Part shown: positions 21,601 to 31,519 of the stretch, piece by piece
Layout of the letters: each line of letters begins with the position of its first letter
Numbering within the stretch: the stretch's first letter is position 1
Source of the DNA: Leucaena leucocephala
Taxonomy: Eukaryota > Streptophyta > Magnoliopsida > Fabales > Fabaceae
Reading direction: 5' to 3'
Assembly: GCA_037074615.1 (NCBI GenBank)
Contig: CM073562.1
Coordinates: 16,911,001 to 16,975,000 of the forward strand
Length of the DNA stretch: 64,000 nt
Position numbers and translations under genes: made by a program
The notes under the pieces: generated by a model
Database searches by the model: none
The model's input: the letters and a program-made list of their open reading frames with translations, nothing else
What the model was told of the DNA's origin: nothing

Positions 21601-21691
21601 CACACAAGCATAATCCCACAATTGCAGGCAGCAACAAGAAGAGAAGAGAAAAACGAACAGCCAGAAAAGTATTCATGGTTTGCCTGTGCAT
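18629..21691 (-). CDS. LRR receptor-like protein, intact tandem paralogue
   Basis: The 1020-residue intronless frame is colinear with the interrupted neighbour and very similar over its whole length. It has a signal peptide (about 1-30), an LRRNT cap, an LRR solenoid with an island-type break before the last repeats (near the KANSSNEVKVQFD segment), an acidic GGGDSDDHGRESE stretch and a transmembrane helix at about 956-979 containing a small-residue motif (GFAVG). A 41-residue cytoplasmic tail begins KKSWRYAVFRR. There is no kinase domain, so signalling needs partner kinases (family knowledge). Ligand unknown. Start at MHRQT or, equally well, MNTFL five residues later. The gene arose by tandem duplication with its neighbour, because flanks as well as coding DNA match. 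Confidence 0.95.
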   Translation of the reverse strand: MHRQTMNTFLAVRFSLLFLLLPAIVGLCLCGNSSVGCLEQERQALLKFKATLVDPSERLSSWNKSNIDCCHWNAVTCDSVTGHVLKLDLRNPCYSSSAEFCDYSQESVEALQVDRSLVQFERLSYLDLSGNQFHAAPIPLFLASMHQLRNLSLSNANFSGKIPYNLGKLTNLQHLDLSLNGFQLSDMNWVSGLHSLQSLDLHSVDLGKAHDIFQVFYNLPSLSHLNLAECGIHSLIPPLHYHSPNFTFIIPRIQVLDLTYNSLESPSLDVFQNMTSVRVLSLSFNNLSSLPLWFSKFDKLEELNVAYNGLRGPFPLALHNLSSIRVLDLSSNHLTGSVPSWLSELTNLRQLLLSSNNFTSLESSLSLILKNMCHLKRLDFSANNFHGKAFGSFESGCAKYDLEQLDLSSNTFEDYLPSWLGELENLKNLHISETTFYGPIPSSLGKLLQLTTLELVNNHLNGTIPESLAQLVNLILLRLSGNQLEGSVPKTLSQLVNLNLLELSNNCLRGTIPRSLGQLVNLEYLGLANNDLHGEIPDNFGKLVKLDQLDLSFNSLRGSISTFKGWSFEQLRLLNLFGNKISGSLPENIDEIMPGLVYLLLGNNSMNGSIPNSLCKIVTLSRLDLSKNKLSGEIPDCWQDNQRWDEINLSSNKLSGAIPTTFGNLSSLLWLHLNDNTLHGELPLSLMNLKQLVIMDVGENQFVGSIPPWTGDTFPMLQILRLRQNKLNGSIPSHLCQLTSLQILDLASNALTGSIPHCIGNLSGMIKANSSNEVKVQFDINFYRTDHFIDQWHTEEVKQVVKGTELDYIKILKFVVNMDLSDNNLVGVVPEGITQLIRLHGLNLSRNQLKGEIPERIGEIKSLESFDISCNNFSGRIPETMSTLTSLSYLNLSYNNLSGPIPTENQFSTLGDQRIYSGNPRLCGVPLPNKCGGGDSDDHGRESEGSGDYDKDSEKVWFYFVVAIGFAVGFWSVIATLILKKSWRYAVFRRVDDVADEIYVIMALKVAKLMKRMMRNHVHV

Positions 21692-22530
21692 TCACGTAGG
21701 CTTTTCTATAAAACACAGATATAGCCCAGAGCCCACACACACATGTACAATTTTTTTCATCTATTCTATTTCACTTATGGGTAATTTTTCAAGGTGAAAA
21801 CTACTATCTTATTGTCAAAAATAATATGTGTAAGCCGTGGTCGGATGATTGGGCAGAGTCAGAGGAGACGGTCGTTGTATATATTCACATTCATCACGAA
21901 AAACCGATAACTTAAAAGCCATCAATTTATGGCAAGTGGATCTTGAATATTAGGAAAGTTCATGCCACAAATTTCGCAACAGTCATTCGTTGAAATCTCA
22001 GAGACAAGCATGGCATGGGCATCGTTAATGTGTTGCACAATGTAAAATTTTGTGAAGAACAAAAAAGTGAGGTTTATCTTTTGAATTTGTCAAATAAACG
22101 TGTTGCATGGTTAATGGGCATCGTTAATGTGTTGCACGGGCATCGTTAATGTGTTGCACAATGTAAAATTTCGTGAAGAACGAAAAAGTGAGGTTTATCT
22201 TTTGAATTTATCAAATAAACGTGTAGAAGAGGTAATGTAAGTACGCAGTTTGAGAAGGCGAGGGAGATTGACGTTTCACTTTGTTCCAGCTAGCTCTTCT
22301 GACACTTGATTTCTAAACAAATATTTATGGTGTTTATACTGATGAGTTCTCAAAATAGCAAGCTCATGCGAAAGCAAAGAATCTCTTCATATTGATGTAG
22401 GGCCTTTAATTAATGTCTGTGGAAACTTGGTTCTTGGGCAGCCACCATTATTGACTCTGAGGTTTGATCATCGTTAGCAAAGATGATTTTGTGTTTGCTG
22501 AATTGAGGGATCTCAAAAATCCAAGTACGT
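21692..22530 (-). promoter_or_regulatory. 5' flank of the intact LRR-RLP
   Basis: The region is homologous to the flank of the first RLP in several blocks, the last being AAATCCAAGTACGTAAAT near 22515. It contains a local tandem duplication at 22018-22220 that the other copy lacks. A GGCGAGGGAGATT block at about 22257 also occurs inverted near 990-1005. Confidence 0.5.
22018..22220. repeat. Tandem duplication in the RLP promoter
   Basis: A unit starting GGCATCGTTAATGTGTTGCAC and running through AATAAACGTG is present twice (about 22018-22110 and 22137-22220). An extra short GGGCATCGTTAATGTG piece lies between them. The two copies differ at only a few positions. Confidence 0.9.
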
Positions 22531-24425
22531 AAATAGTATCAATGCCTCTTCTTGCTCTATTTTAAAAAATTTATCATATTTAATAGGTATTATTTTAATA
22601 ATTATAATTATTTTATGTTTTAATTGATTATATAAATTGAATGATTAAAAATATAATTTATTTTATTTTATTTATTTTATTTTTTTCTTGATTAAATTGA
22701 TTTGCATAAAGGTATTTTGTTTTTATGTATTTCAGGAAATTAGGATAAGTAAATAAATAATAATTATAACCTACATCAACTACTACAAAATTATACTATA
22801 TTATATCCATAAGGAAGGGATATTTAAGCTAAAAAATATTATCTCTGAAGATATTAGAAAAGATGAAAGCTTAGAAGGATAATAAAAATAAATAAAAATT
22901 ATCATTATCTTTTAGAGTGCCAATTAGTGAAAAGACCCATATTAACATGATTCATTCTTAAAAGCTATATAAAGAATATCAAAGCTCCTCCATTGAACAC
23001 AACAATTATCACTATCATAATCATATTCTTCATCTATTCCACAATTCCGTCCTTTTCATTTTAAGTTATTGAGGATAGATATAGTAGCTTGAGTTCTTGT
23101 GCTTTAGAATTAGAAAATCAACAATTTTGTGTTTTGATATTTTTCTTTATGCAAATTTATGATTTTCTAAATTTAAATTTTGAGATTTATACATGTTAGA
23201 CCAAGAGTTTCGATTGAAACACTTTTATGATCAAACTTTAATGACTTATTATTTCAATTTATGATTTAATGTTCTTTATTTAATATCTTTAGTTTTCTCT
23301 TATAATTATTCATATTGTATTCACATGTTTAGTTATAAGATTTTGGATTGAATATCCATGTTAGAGGAACAAATTATTTATTATTTAATTTATCATATAC
23401 TAAGTGGATTTTCACTAATCATTCTTGATACAACTATATGCTAGATCTAGGTATAATTGTAGATATTATAATTATAACCATAACAATTGTCTGGGATTTT
23501 ATATATTAGGGACTTAGTATATATACTTGTTATAATTCAAATATATTATTGAACAATGATAGTCACGTATCAATCTTTGGGAGCGCTCTTCTTAATAGTG
23601 ATATCCTTATATACTATTATTTTTATTTTATTTTTATTATTATCCCCTTTTATTTTCTAAATATTATCAATTAATTCTTCTTCTACTATTTTTACTTCTT
23701 ACAATTAATTTAATCCAGAGTTAAGTTTCGCATTGATTACATATAAAGAACACGTCTTAAGACCTGTATATTATATAAAAAGTAATTTAGTAAACGACAT
23801 CTTCAAATTGGCATATGAAACAAAAAGTGTGACTTATCGAACCATGTATAATTGATGGGGCGATCACAAAGTCAGTATGAGATTGTGCATGTTAAATTTT
23901 GGATATTGCATGACGTGAGTCTTATAGTAACATTAAGGTTGTTGTGTCTTAAAACAACCTCATCATTTATAAAGATAAGCATGTGCACATTTATTTGGGA
24001 GTTTTGTACAGCGGGGCATACAACTAACTACACAAGTTTTTATTTAATATAAAAGTTAATTAATTTTTTTAAATAAATTAATTGATTATAACTAATATAA
24101 AAGTTGACTGATTAATTTAGGTAGATTAAGAAGTATATAATATGAATTAGTCTTGAGGAGTTAAATTTAGTTAGAGTTAAAGGATTTATCTTGTTTTCTT
24201 AATTTATCTAAAAAAATCAATTAACTCTTATATTAAAGGTCGGAAGAGTATATGTATAAAAAAGAAAAAAGAAATAGGAAGAACTAGTAATAGTGAAATA
24301 TACTTGTCATTTAAATGTGGAACAATGCATGCAGTGTGGGCATTTAGACAAGACATCTAACGAGTATGAAATGCATTACAAAGAGTATTTTAGATTCTGA
24401 GTATTACATCAAACTAGGGGCTTAG

Positions 24426-24466
<41 letters not shown>

Positions 24467-24610
24467 CAATTCAACAAACAAGAAGGAGGAAAACGAACAA
24501 CTGACAATGAAAAAGATCAAAATTAAGAATGCTGCACAAAAAAAAAAAAGAAAGGTGTAAGGGTAAAGATTGAAACTATGAGGATATATGATCACATGAT
24601 AATATATCAA
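22531..24610. other. Gene-poor AT-rich region
   Basis: I see no credible gene. The region is very AT-rich with many stop codons in all frames and an (AT)n tract at 24430-24464. Some segments may be degraded transposon sequence, but no termini or domains are visible. Confidence 0.5.
24430..24464. repeat. (AT)n microsatellite
   Basis: About 17 AT dinucleotides downstream of the ADF gene. Confidence 0.9.
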
Positions 24611-24795
24611 TTAATATGCCCTTGCTTTTATGATGTCGAAGCTCATTTCGCTGGGATCAGTTGCTTGCAATTCAAATTGAATGCCATCAAGTTCCCTCTT
24701 GAATCTGTCCTTTGAGCTCGCATACACCATCTTTTGCCTCACTTTTGATGAATCCGGAGACCTTCATATCATCACAATCATGCACGAAAGTGAAG

Positions 24796-24838
<43 letters not shown>

Positions 24839-25512
24839 TTAGAAGAAACAAAAGATATATGCAAATTATGAATCTAAAATTAATTACCAGGCGACAAAGA
24901 AGATCTTGCTCTTTTGGCAATTCTCATCAGTAATGAAATCAAAATCAAAGATAGCATAGCGACACTCATTAGAAGGAAGAGATGAAGTGAAATCTTCATA
25001 ATTAGCATTTGGGTTTCCAACTTTGTCCACCACAATTTCTTGATCTTCAATCTTGAACACAATGAAACGATGGTTTCTCTTTGCTTTCAGCTCTTGAAAC
25101 TTGAGCTTACACTCATCATTCACAGCCATTCCAGACGCCGCATTCGCCTAATAACCCAAATTATTATTATTTTTTTGCAAACAATCAAAGTGATACCAGT
25201 ATATTATAATAAGATCGAGAAACTTAATTCATAAAAAAGAGCATATGACTCCTTTATTTGTATTGACCAGAAAGTTCTGCTCACATGTCAGAAATCATTT
25301 CACCCTAGAATCTTTAGCAAGTTCAACGTATTTAAATGTCAGCACAATTTTATCACCTAAGGAAACAATTATTTTGGTGAATTTCATTGCATGCTTTAAT
25401 TTATTTAACACACAATAAGTGTGTTTAACAATTTTCATGGTTAGCTTCTTACAGAAAGAAGAATTGCAACATAAAGAATGAAGAAGAGTTGAGTCCCGAG
25501 GGAACGTACCAT
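24611..25512 (-). CDS. ADF: Actin-depolymerizing factor (ADF/cofilin)
   Basis: ADF/cofilin severs and depolymerizes actin filaments in the cytoplasm. There are three coding exons on the minus strand: 25512-25510 (only the ATG), 25147-24888 and 24761-24611. All have GT-AG borders and they sum to 137 residues plus stop, the usual plant ADF length. An ATG-only first exon is the hallmark of plant ADF genes. Visible features: Ser6 in MANAASG (the regulatory phosphorylation site known in plants), the ECKLKFQELK region, DFDFITDENCQKSKIFFVAW, and the actin-binding long helix at VRQKMVYASSKDRFKREL. The first intron (about 360 bp) follows the ATG directly; the second (24762-24887) carries an (AT)n tract. 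No domain is missing. Confidence 0.96.
24800..24834. repeat. (AT)n microsatellite in the second ADF intron
   Basis: About 17 AT dinucleotides lie inside a 126-bp intron, so length changes could matter for splicing. Confidence 0.9.
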
Positions 25513-26065
25513 GTTGTCTCTGAGAAAAGATGAAGTGTGATGAGACGTGAGAGAATGAGAAAGGAAATGAGGAAGAAACACAGAGAAGAGAGCGAAACAG
25601 AGGAAGAGATCCTTATTTAGGGGAAGAAGACATTAAGGACGTTTACAGGCTGAGACAAAAACGGAGAGAAGGAGAATTTTGAGGAGGCAAACAAAGGTTG
25701 TAATTTCTCTAAACTTCAAAATGGATAATCGTGATTTTATGTGCACGTGTGTCTAATCTTTAAACGTTATTATTGGGAAAGAGTTTTCATATGAAACCGA
25801 CGTTATAGAATGTCCTTTCCCCCCTAATTTTCGCTTTCAGGCTGCATACCTAATGAAAATTAGGTCCTCAATTCCAATTTTCGCTATTCTTTTATCAAAT
25901 TCCTTTTGCAAAATTGAACAATTTCGAGTCAGGGTAATAAAAGTAACTTTCTTCATATCTATGCTAGAGTGCTTCGTTGAAAATAATTTATCGATATTAA
26001 ATTTACACATGGAACAGAAAATGGAAACAAATAATACGCAAAACATGCTGAGATATTAACTTTCA

Positions 26066-29039
26066 TTAGAAGTTCACAACTTTAGGACCCTTCTTGGGTT
26101 TTTCATCGACATTTTTAGATTTGGATTTGGAGGGCTTGACAACATTAGATACGTCATCTGCCATGAAGTCATCCTCAAGATCATCCCCGCTCACAAGTTT
26201 GGTCACCTGATTTCTTGGCCCTCCTTCAGTTCCAATGGCTGTAAGCACAGAGGGAAAACGGAAGCGATATATCAGTCTTAAAAGCTTAAAGTTTAAATAA
26301 AAAAACAGAATCATAGAATCAAGCTTTCACCCCAAAAACAAAAACAGAACATAGAAGATAAAACAATCAAGCTTCTTGTAGAAATCTTACCAGCATTCAT
26401 AGACCAATTAGCAGCACAAGACTCTTTTTTCCCTTTGTCAGGACAATCCTTTGCCAAATGTGTCACGCCGCCACATATCTTACAGCAACCACCCTGAAGA
26501 AAACTAAAATGATAATAAGGGAAATGTTGTGTAGATGCATCAAATGAATAAAATCGTCTTCTGCTACAATTTGAGGGGGGAAATGAAGACTTATGAGTTA
26601 TGGCATAATAATAAATGCCTTGAATTACAATACCTTTGGATAGATGCCATGGAAATTTTGAGGGCAGTTTTTGCTCAAGTGCCCACGTCCATTACACACA
26701 TAGCACTCAGCAAATTTTGTTCCCCCTGCATCACCAGCAGAACAATTTTATACCATGACAACTAAAAATGCCAGCAGATTAGAATGCCAACAATATAATT
26801 TGAGAAATTGAGATTTTATCAAAAGGAAAAAGTTAATAGCCCCACCTTGAGAGAGGTATCCTAAAAAATATTCACAGAAGGAAAATCACCTAGGTTCTTG
26901 AGCACTTCAACTAAGTGCCTGTTTGGCATCACGTTTCAGAATCAATTTTAGGACAAAACCTCGGTTTGAAAAAATTTCACACAAATATCAATTTTTGTCC
27001 AGAATTGATTTTAGAACAAAACCTCGGTTTGTAAAATTTTTTGCCAAACAACCATTTTTGTCCAAAATTGATTTTGGGCAAAACCTCGGTTTGAAACTAT
27101 GGTTTTGAAGAAGCTATTTTTCAATAGATTTTGGAACTGTAAAAGAGTTTATAGATTATCTAATTACTATTTTACCCCTACTTTTTTCTTATACTCTCCT
27201 CTCTCTCCCCTCTCTCTCTCCCCTCTCTCTCTCCCCTCTCTCCTCTCTCATCTCTCTCCCCTCTCCCCTCTCTCCTCTCTCATCTCTCTACCCTCTCTCC
27301 TCTCTCTCTCTTCTCTCCTCTCTCTCTCCTCTCTCCTATTTATTCTCTACCCTCTCTCCTCTCTCATACTTTAATCAAATCATATCCTTTTTAATAATTT
27401 ATTAATATAAAAAGTGATTTTACTATTAATCATCCAAACATCTCTATTTGTAAAATCTATTCTTTTCAGAATCTATTCTTCCCAAAATCTATTCTCCAGA
27501 ATTTATTCTTCCCAAAATCTATTCTTCCCAAAATCTATTCTCCAAAAGCTAATCCAAACACACCCTAAGAGACACATCCCATGTTGACTGATTAGGCATT
27601 TTAAAGAACGAAATTTATTTGATCCAAGACACATCCCATGTTGACTGATTAGGCATTTTAAAGAACGAAATTTATTTGATCCTTTACTTGTAGACTACAT
27701 CATTCAAATATTTGTAGTACTAAAGCATTCAAAGTTGGGGACAGAAGTTCAACATTTAAGTACCAAATCAACAAGCACCGCTGGATACCAGTAAATATGA
27801 AGAAATGGAATCTGGGTGTCCCTCTCTCTCTTCTAAATTTCCCCAGTCTCCCAGGGAAATGAAATGTTATTAAAACAGGAGTATAATAGGACTTTTTCTA
27901 GAGTGTCTGAATCATTGTTTCCTAGAAGGAATTAAGTGTAAGTGAGATGAGCTCATAATACAATGAATTTTGTTGGTATATTCTTTAAGCAACACATACA
28001 TTTGACAAGTAAACCTATTCTCATCGTATAGTATACTTATTACCCGCATGGATGTATAAAGAAAACTAATCGCATGTCTTCCTGAAGATAATATGATTCT
28101 ATGAAACAAGTCTAGAACTAAAGTGGCAATATTGACTCCTTGAGAGACGTGCCATAGTATAACCATATTTATCTCCTAGACAAGATGCATGCATGGATAG
28201 ATTCAGAACTCAAAGTACTGCAACTTCCATAAGATTAAGACTACGCCTATTCCGGTATTCCCGTAAAGACTGAGGATTTTAATTAAAAACAGCAAACTGC
28301 TTCTGAACAGCAGTATAAGCTATCTTATTGAGAGATTATGCAAATATGCAACCACATTATAAACGGCACAAAAATTCTTAAATACCATCTTGAAGAGGCT
28401 GTGGACATTTTGAAAGTGCGTGTCCAGTTTCTCCACAATTATAGCATATTTTCGTATCATTGGCGCCATTCTTAGCTCTGTGACCGCGCTGCCGACAACG
28501 TAAACATATCTGCAACGACCAAGCTAATCATTAAGACACATCAATGTCACATATCCAGTTATATTGATTCAACCACCCTATTATTCTTTTGCAAAGTCAC
28601 TGTCTTCTGAACCACCATTAATGATTATATTAAGCAGACCCAGAGAAAGCAACGTCAAAGTGATTAAGTTTCCCTACGCCTAGGTTCTTTTATGGTACAA
28701 TATTTACCTAAAATAGAACTAAGCTCACACCTTATTCTTTTCCCACTCAGCTTTTTCGGGACAGGACTTAGCAATATGGTCTATAGCTTTGCAGATGAAA
28801 CAACTCTCACCAGGCTTCATACCAGGAACTCTAAGTGGGTGTTTTTTGGAACTCTTTTTAAAGCGTTTATTAGTAGCTCCGAGTTCTTTCGATTCTCCCT
28901 TTTTGCGCTTGTGCAAACTCTTCGGCTTCTTCTTCTTCTGGTCAGGGTCTTTTGGGGGCGTCGGCTCTGGCTTTGGGAACAGTTCAGGGTGATCTGCTTT
29001 GAATTTTTTCCGAGCAAGTCGCTGCCTCTGACTCACCAT
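26066..29039 (-). CDS. CCHC zinc-knuckle protein, ZCCHC9-like
   Basis: There are five minus-strand exons: 29039-28731, 28509-28386, 26725-26634, 26493-26391 and 26238-26066. All have GT-AG borders and they give 266 residues, close to human ZCCHC9. The N-terminus is lysine-rich (KKKKPKSLHKRKK) and probably nuclear or nucleolar. Five CX2CX4HX4C knuckles follow: C80-C93, C105-118, C125-C138, C152-C165 and C179-C192. Knuckle 2 ends in Gly118 instead of Cys, so one zinc ligand is lost. The C-terminus is acidic then basic. Proteins of this type bind RNA and are linked to rRNA or exosome functions (family knowledge; the role here is inferred). Intron 3 is long (26726-28385) and holds a MITE. Confidence 0.88.
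26915..27565. mobile_element. Tourist-like MITE (PIF/Harbinger type), copy A
   Basis: The 651-bp element has imperfect terminal inverted repeats (GTGCCTGTTTGGC against CCAAACACACCC) and a TAA duplication at 26912-26914 and 27566-27568. The core is a long CT-rich tract (about 27190-27365), flanked by repeats of AAACCTCGGTTTG on one side and CAAAATCTATTCT on the other. There is no coding capacity. It lies within intron 3 of the ZCCHC9-like gene. A 3-bp TAA/TTA target is characteristic of PIF/Harbinger. Confidence 0.75.
27571..27684. repeat. 57-bp tandem duplication beside the MITE
   Basis: A unit starting GACACATCCCATGTTGACTG at 27571 repeats exactly at 27628. It lies three bases after the MITE target duplication, inside intron 3 of the CCHC gene. 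Confidence 0.9.
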
Positions 29040-31374
29040 CTTAGTCTCCGAGACTCACAATCTGTGTAGCTACGAGAAGCTTCGAAGCTTGTTGCGGCGG
29101 AGGCGACGGCGCCACTCCGGTGGCCTGCGGTGAGGCAAAAGGGGTCTCTTCGGTAGTTCGCTCCAAATCCAGGGCCATAAACTTTGTCTTGGCTGAAAAA
29201 TAAAGGCTTTGGGAACCAAACGAAGCTTGCGTTTAGAATTTTTGGGACCCAAAAATGGTCCACAGAACGAGTTTTTTGTCCAAAAAAGACATTAAGACTA
29301 TAGTATCTTTCTTGGATGAGTCTCTCTCCTTCTCTCTGTTTTTTTTTTAAAAAAAAGATGAGTACGCAGTTGTCCTTATGCTAAAAATATAGAGCAAACT
29401 GCCACTTGATTTCACAATTAGTAAAACAAATAAATGTGTTGATTTGCTTGTGCTCACACCATTCCTTAGATACTTAATCTCTATAATTCATTGCTCCCTG
29501 CCTTGATATTAAAAAACCAAAATAAATAACTAACAGGTATTTGTCATAATATAATAGGTTTTGGCTTTTAAGTAAGTATAAATATAAAAACTATTTTTAA
29601 CCGTGTCAAATTCAAGCATTATATTATCAAATTAAATGGAGTGTAGTTATCTAAAAGATATTTTAGCTGTTTTTACTATAACCAACGCCCCGTTTGGTTA
29701 CCTACCATCCTATTTGAAAGCTTTGACATGGTTGGTTTGAAAAGAGAATAGGATATATGCCAGCACACCTGGTTCATTGATCTGAAACTGAAAAACAAAA
29801 GTGGCTGACACATGATTGGATTGAAGAAGACGCTGCCTCTTTTGCAAACATTGGAATATAAATCCCATCCAAGGTTGCTTGGAACACCAGTTTCCTCCTT
29901 TACTTTTTTTCTCTGTGCACAGCTCATATATGCCCCCATTACGATTAGAAAGTGCAACCACACACACACGTTCTCAAGTTCAAGCATTAGTCTCTGACAA
30001 GATCTTTGCTTGTTCATGTGTACAGGTTTTTTATAAGATAAGGATGCCACTGATTAAGCAACTCAGTACTTAATCATATTCCATATTTATAAATCACAAC
30101 AACTTCTGTTTTTTTTTCTTGGTATAATGATTGATTCTTGAAGCATTTGTACATTGGATCCATTAAAAAGAGACAGTGTGCAAGTCTTTAGCTTTGCGAT
30201 GAAGGTTTCTCTGATAATCACTACCCCTCTTCTCACTCGATGTCTCTTTTGGATTACTCCTTTGCTCCTTCATCTTCTTCACGATCTCAAGGGCCCTACC
30301 TGTTCATTATATGATTCTCCACGTACCATCAATGTCTGTTTGGAGTAAAAGAAAAGGTTGGATGCTCCTCTTGGTGCTTTGCAGGGAGCACAGATGTTGA
30401 CTTAACTATCAGTTGTTTCTTGGAGAAAATTATGTGATATTTGAATTTGAGATGGCAATTATTGTATAATGATGATTTGTGTATCATTCATCATTATAAT
30501 TGAGGCTAATGGTATTCATACTCGGTATGCAGGTATAATTCATGCATCATCTCTAAAATGAAATGATTTATGAGATCCATGAAAGCGGGTGGAATTTATA
30601 GAATACTAATCTAACAAAAATTTCCTTCATAAGTTCCCCACAAGAGCATGATTATGCCTTGTTATTCAGATTCCAACTACTATGTCCTGTGTAACAGATA
30701 TTTTGGTGGTTTTAAGGTTATCCTCTAATCATTCATGAAGATGGGAAATAAAGTATGAAGTAATAGATAGAATAGTTTCTTGTGATATTTCTGATTTTCC
30801 AAGAACATCTCATGTCCTGTTATGTTTCCTTCTAATTATTCCTTCTCGTGGTGGGGTTTCGTCCTAGATTTGGGTCGCACACAGCGTCACATTTGTGCCA
30901 TTCACATGACCCAGCCCTCCGTCACGTGCACCTCTCTCCCACTTTCCTTTGCCCCTCCCTCAACTTCCCACTTGTCCAGTTGTCTTACACACATCCACTT
31001 GGCGCGTCCACTCCACTCTTCATCCCACGAGCGTCGCCCTCTCCCTATCTTTCTCACTTTCCAATGAATGTCTTCGGCTCAGAAAACAGAAAAGTCTCTG
31101 TATGCGTAGGCGCATCGCAATCATCTTATTCACTCCTCATCTAACCAATCCATCCTTCCCTCTTGTTTTCATCTCTCGATTCCACACTTAATTGACGGAT
31201 GAGATTTTATATATGAATGAGCCTGAACACAGCTGATAACTACTTATAAAGATATTCAAAATTTTGGCTCCCTTTTCAAAATTTAAATTCCCCCTTAAAC
31301 CTAACGGCGTCGTCACTTTTCTCGCCAACCGCCCCTTCCCAGCTAACTCCGTTCAACAGACGTTACCTCCCACC
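29040..31374. other. Intergenic region between the divergent CCHC and beta-tubulin genes
   Basis: It contains the promoters of two divergent genes. No further gene is recognised, and the short frames here show no family motifs. The stretch 30890-31100 is relatively CT-rich, as is common upstream of strongly expressed plant housekeeping genes. Confidence 0.45.
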
Positions 31375-31382
31375 TATAAAAA
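31375..31382 (+). promoter_or_regulatory. TATA box of the beta-tubulin gene
   Basis: TATAAAAA lies about 140 bases before the ATG, followed by a CT-rich leader typical of highly expressed plant genes. Confidence 0.65.
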
Positions 31383-31519
31383 ACAACCTGCTCCTCCTTT
31401 CTTTTTTCAGATTTGCTCGTCGTCTCTTTACAGTCTCTGGATTCTCTTTAGTCTCCCTCTCTCTATACCTCCCTCCACTCATCTCTCCAGCACACGTTCT
31501 TCCAAGCTCAGCAGCGAAG

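Noticed and set aside
24422..24920. Frames of repeated Tyr-Ile residues on both strands
   Set aside because: They are translations of (AT)n microsatellites.
28692..29069. A 125-codon plus-strand frame
   Set aside because: It is the antisense of exon 1 of the CCHC gene, whose codons and splice sites on the minus strand are convincing.
29690..29720. CCCCGTTTGGTT sequence resembling a hAT-type terminal repeat
   Set aside because: No partner terminus was found within several hundred bases.
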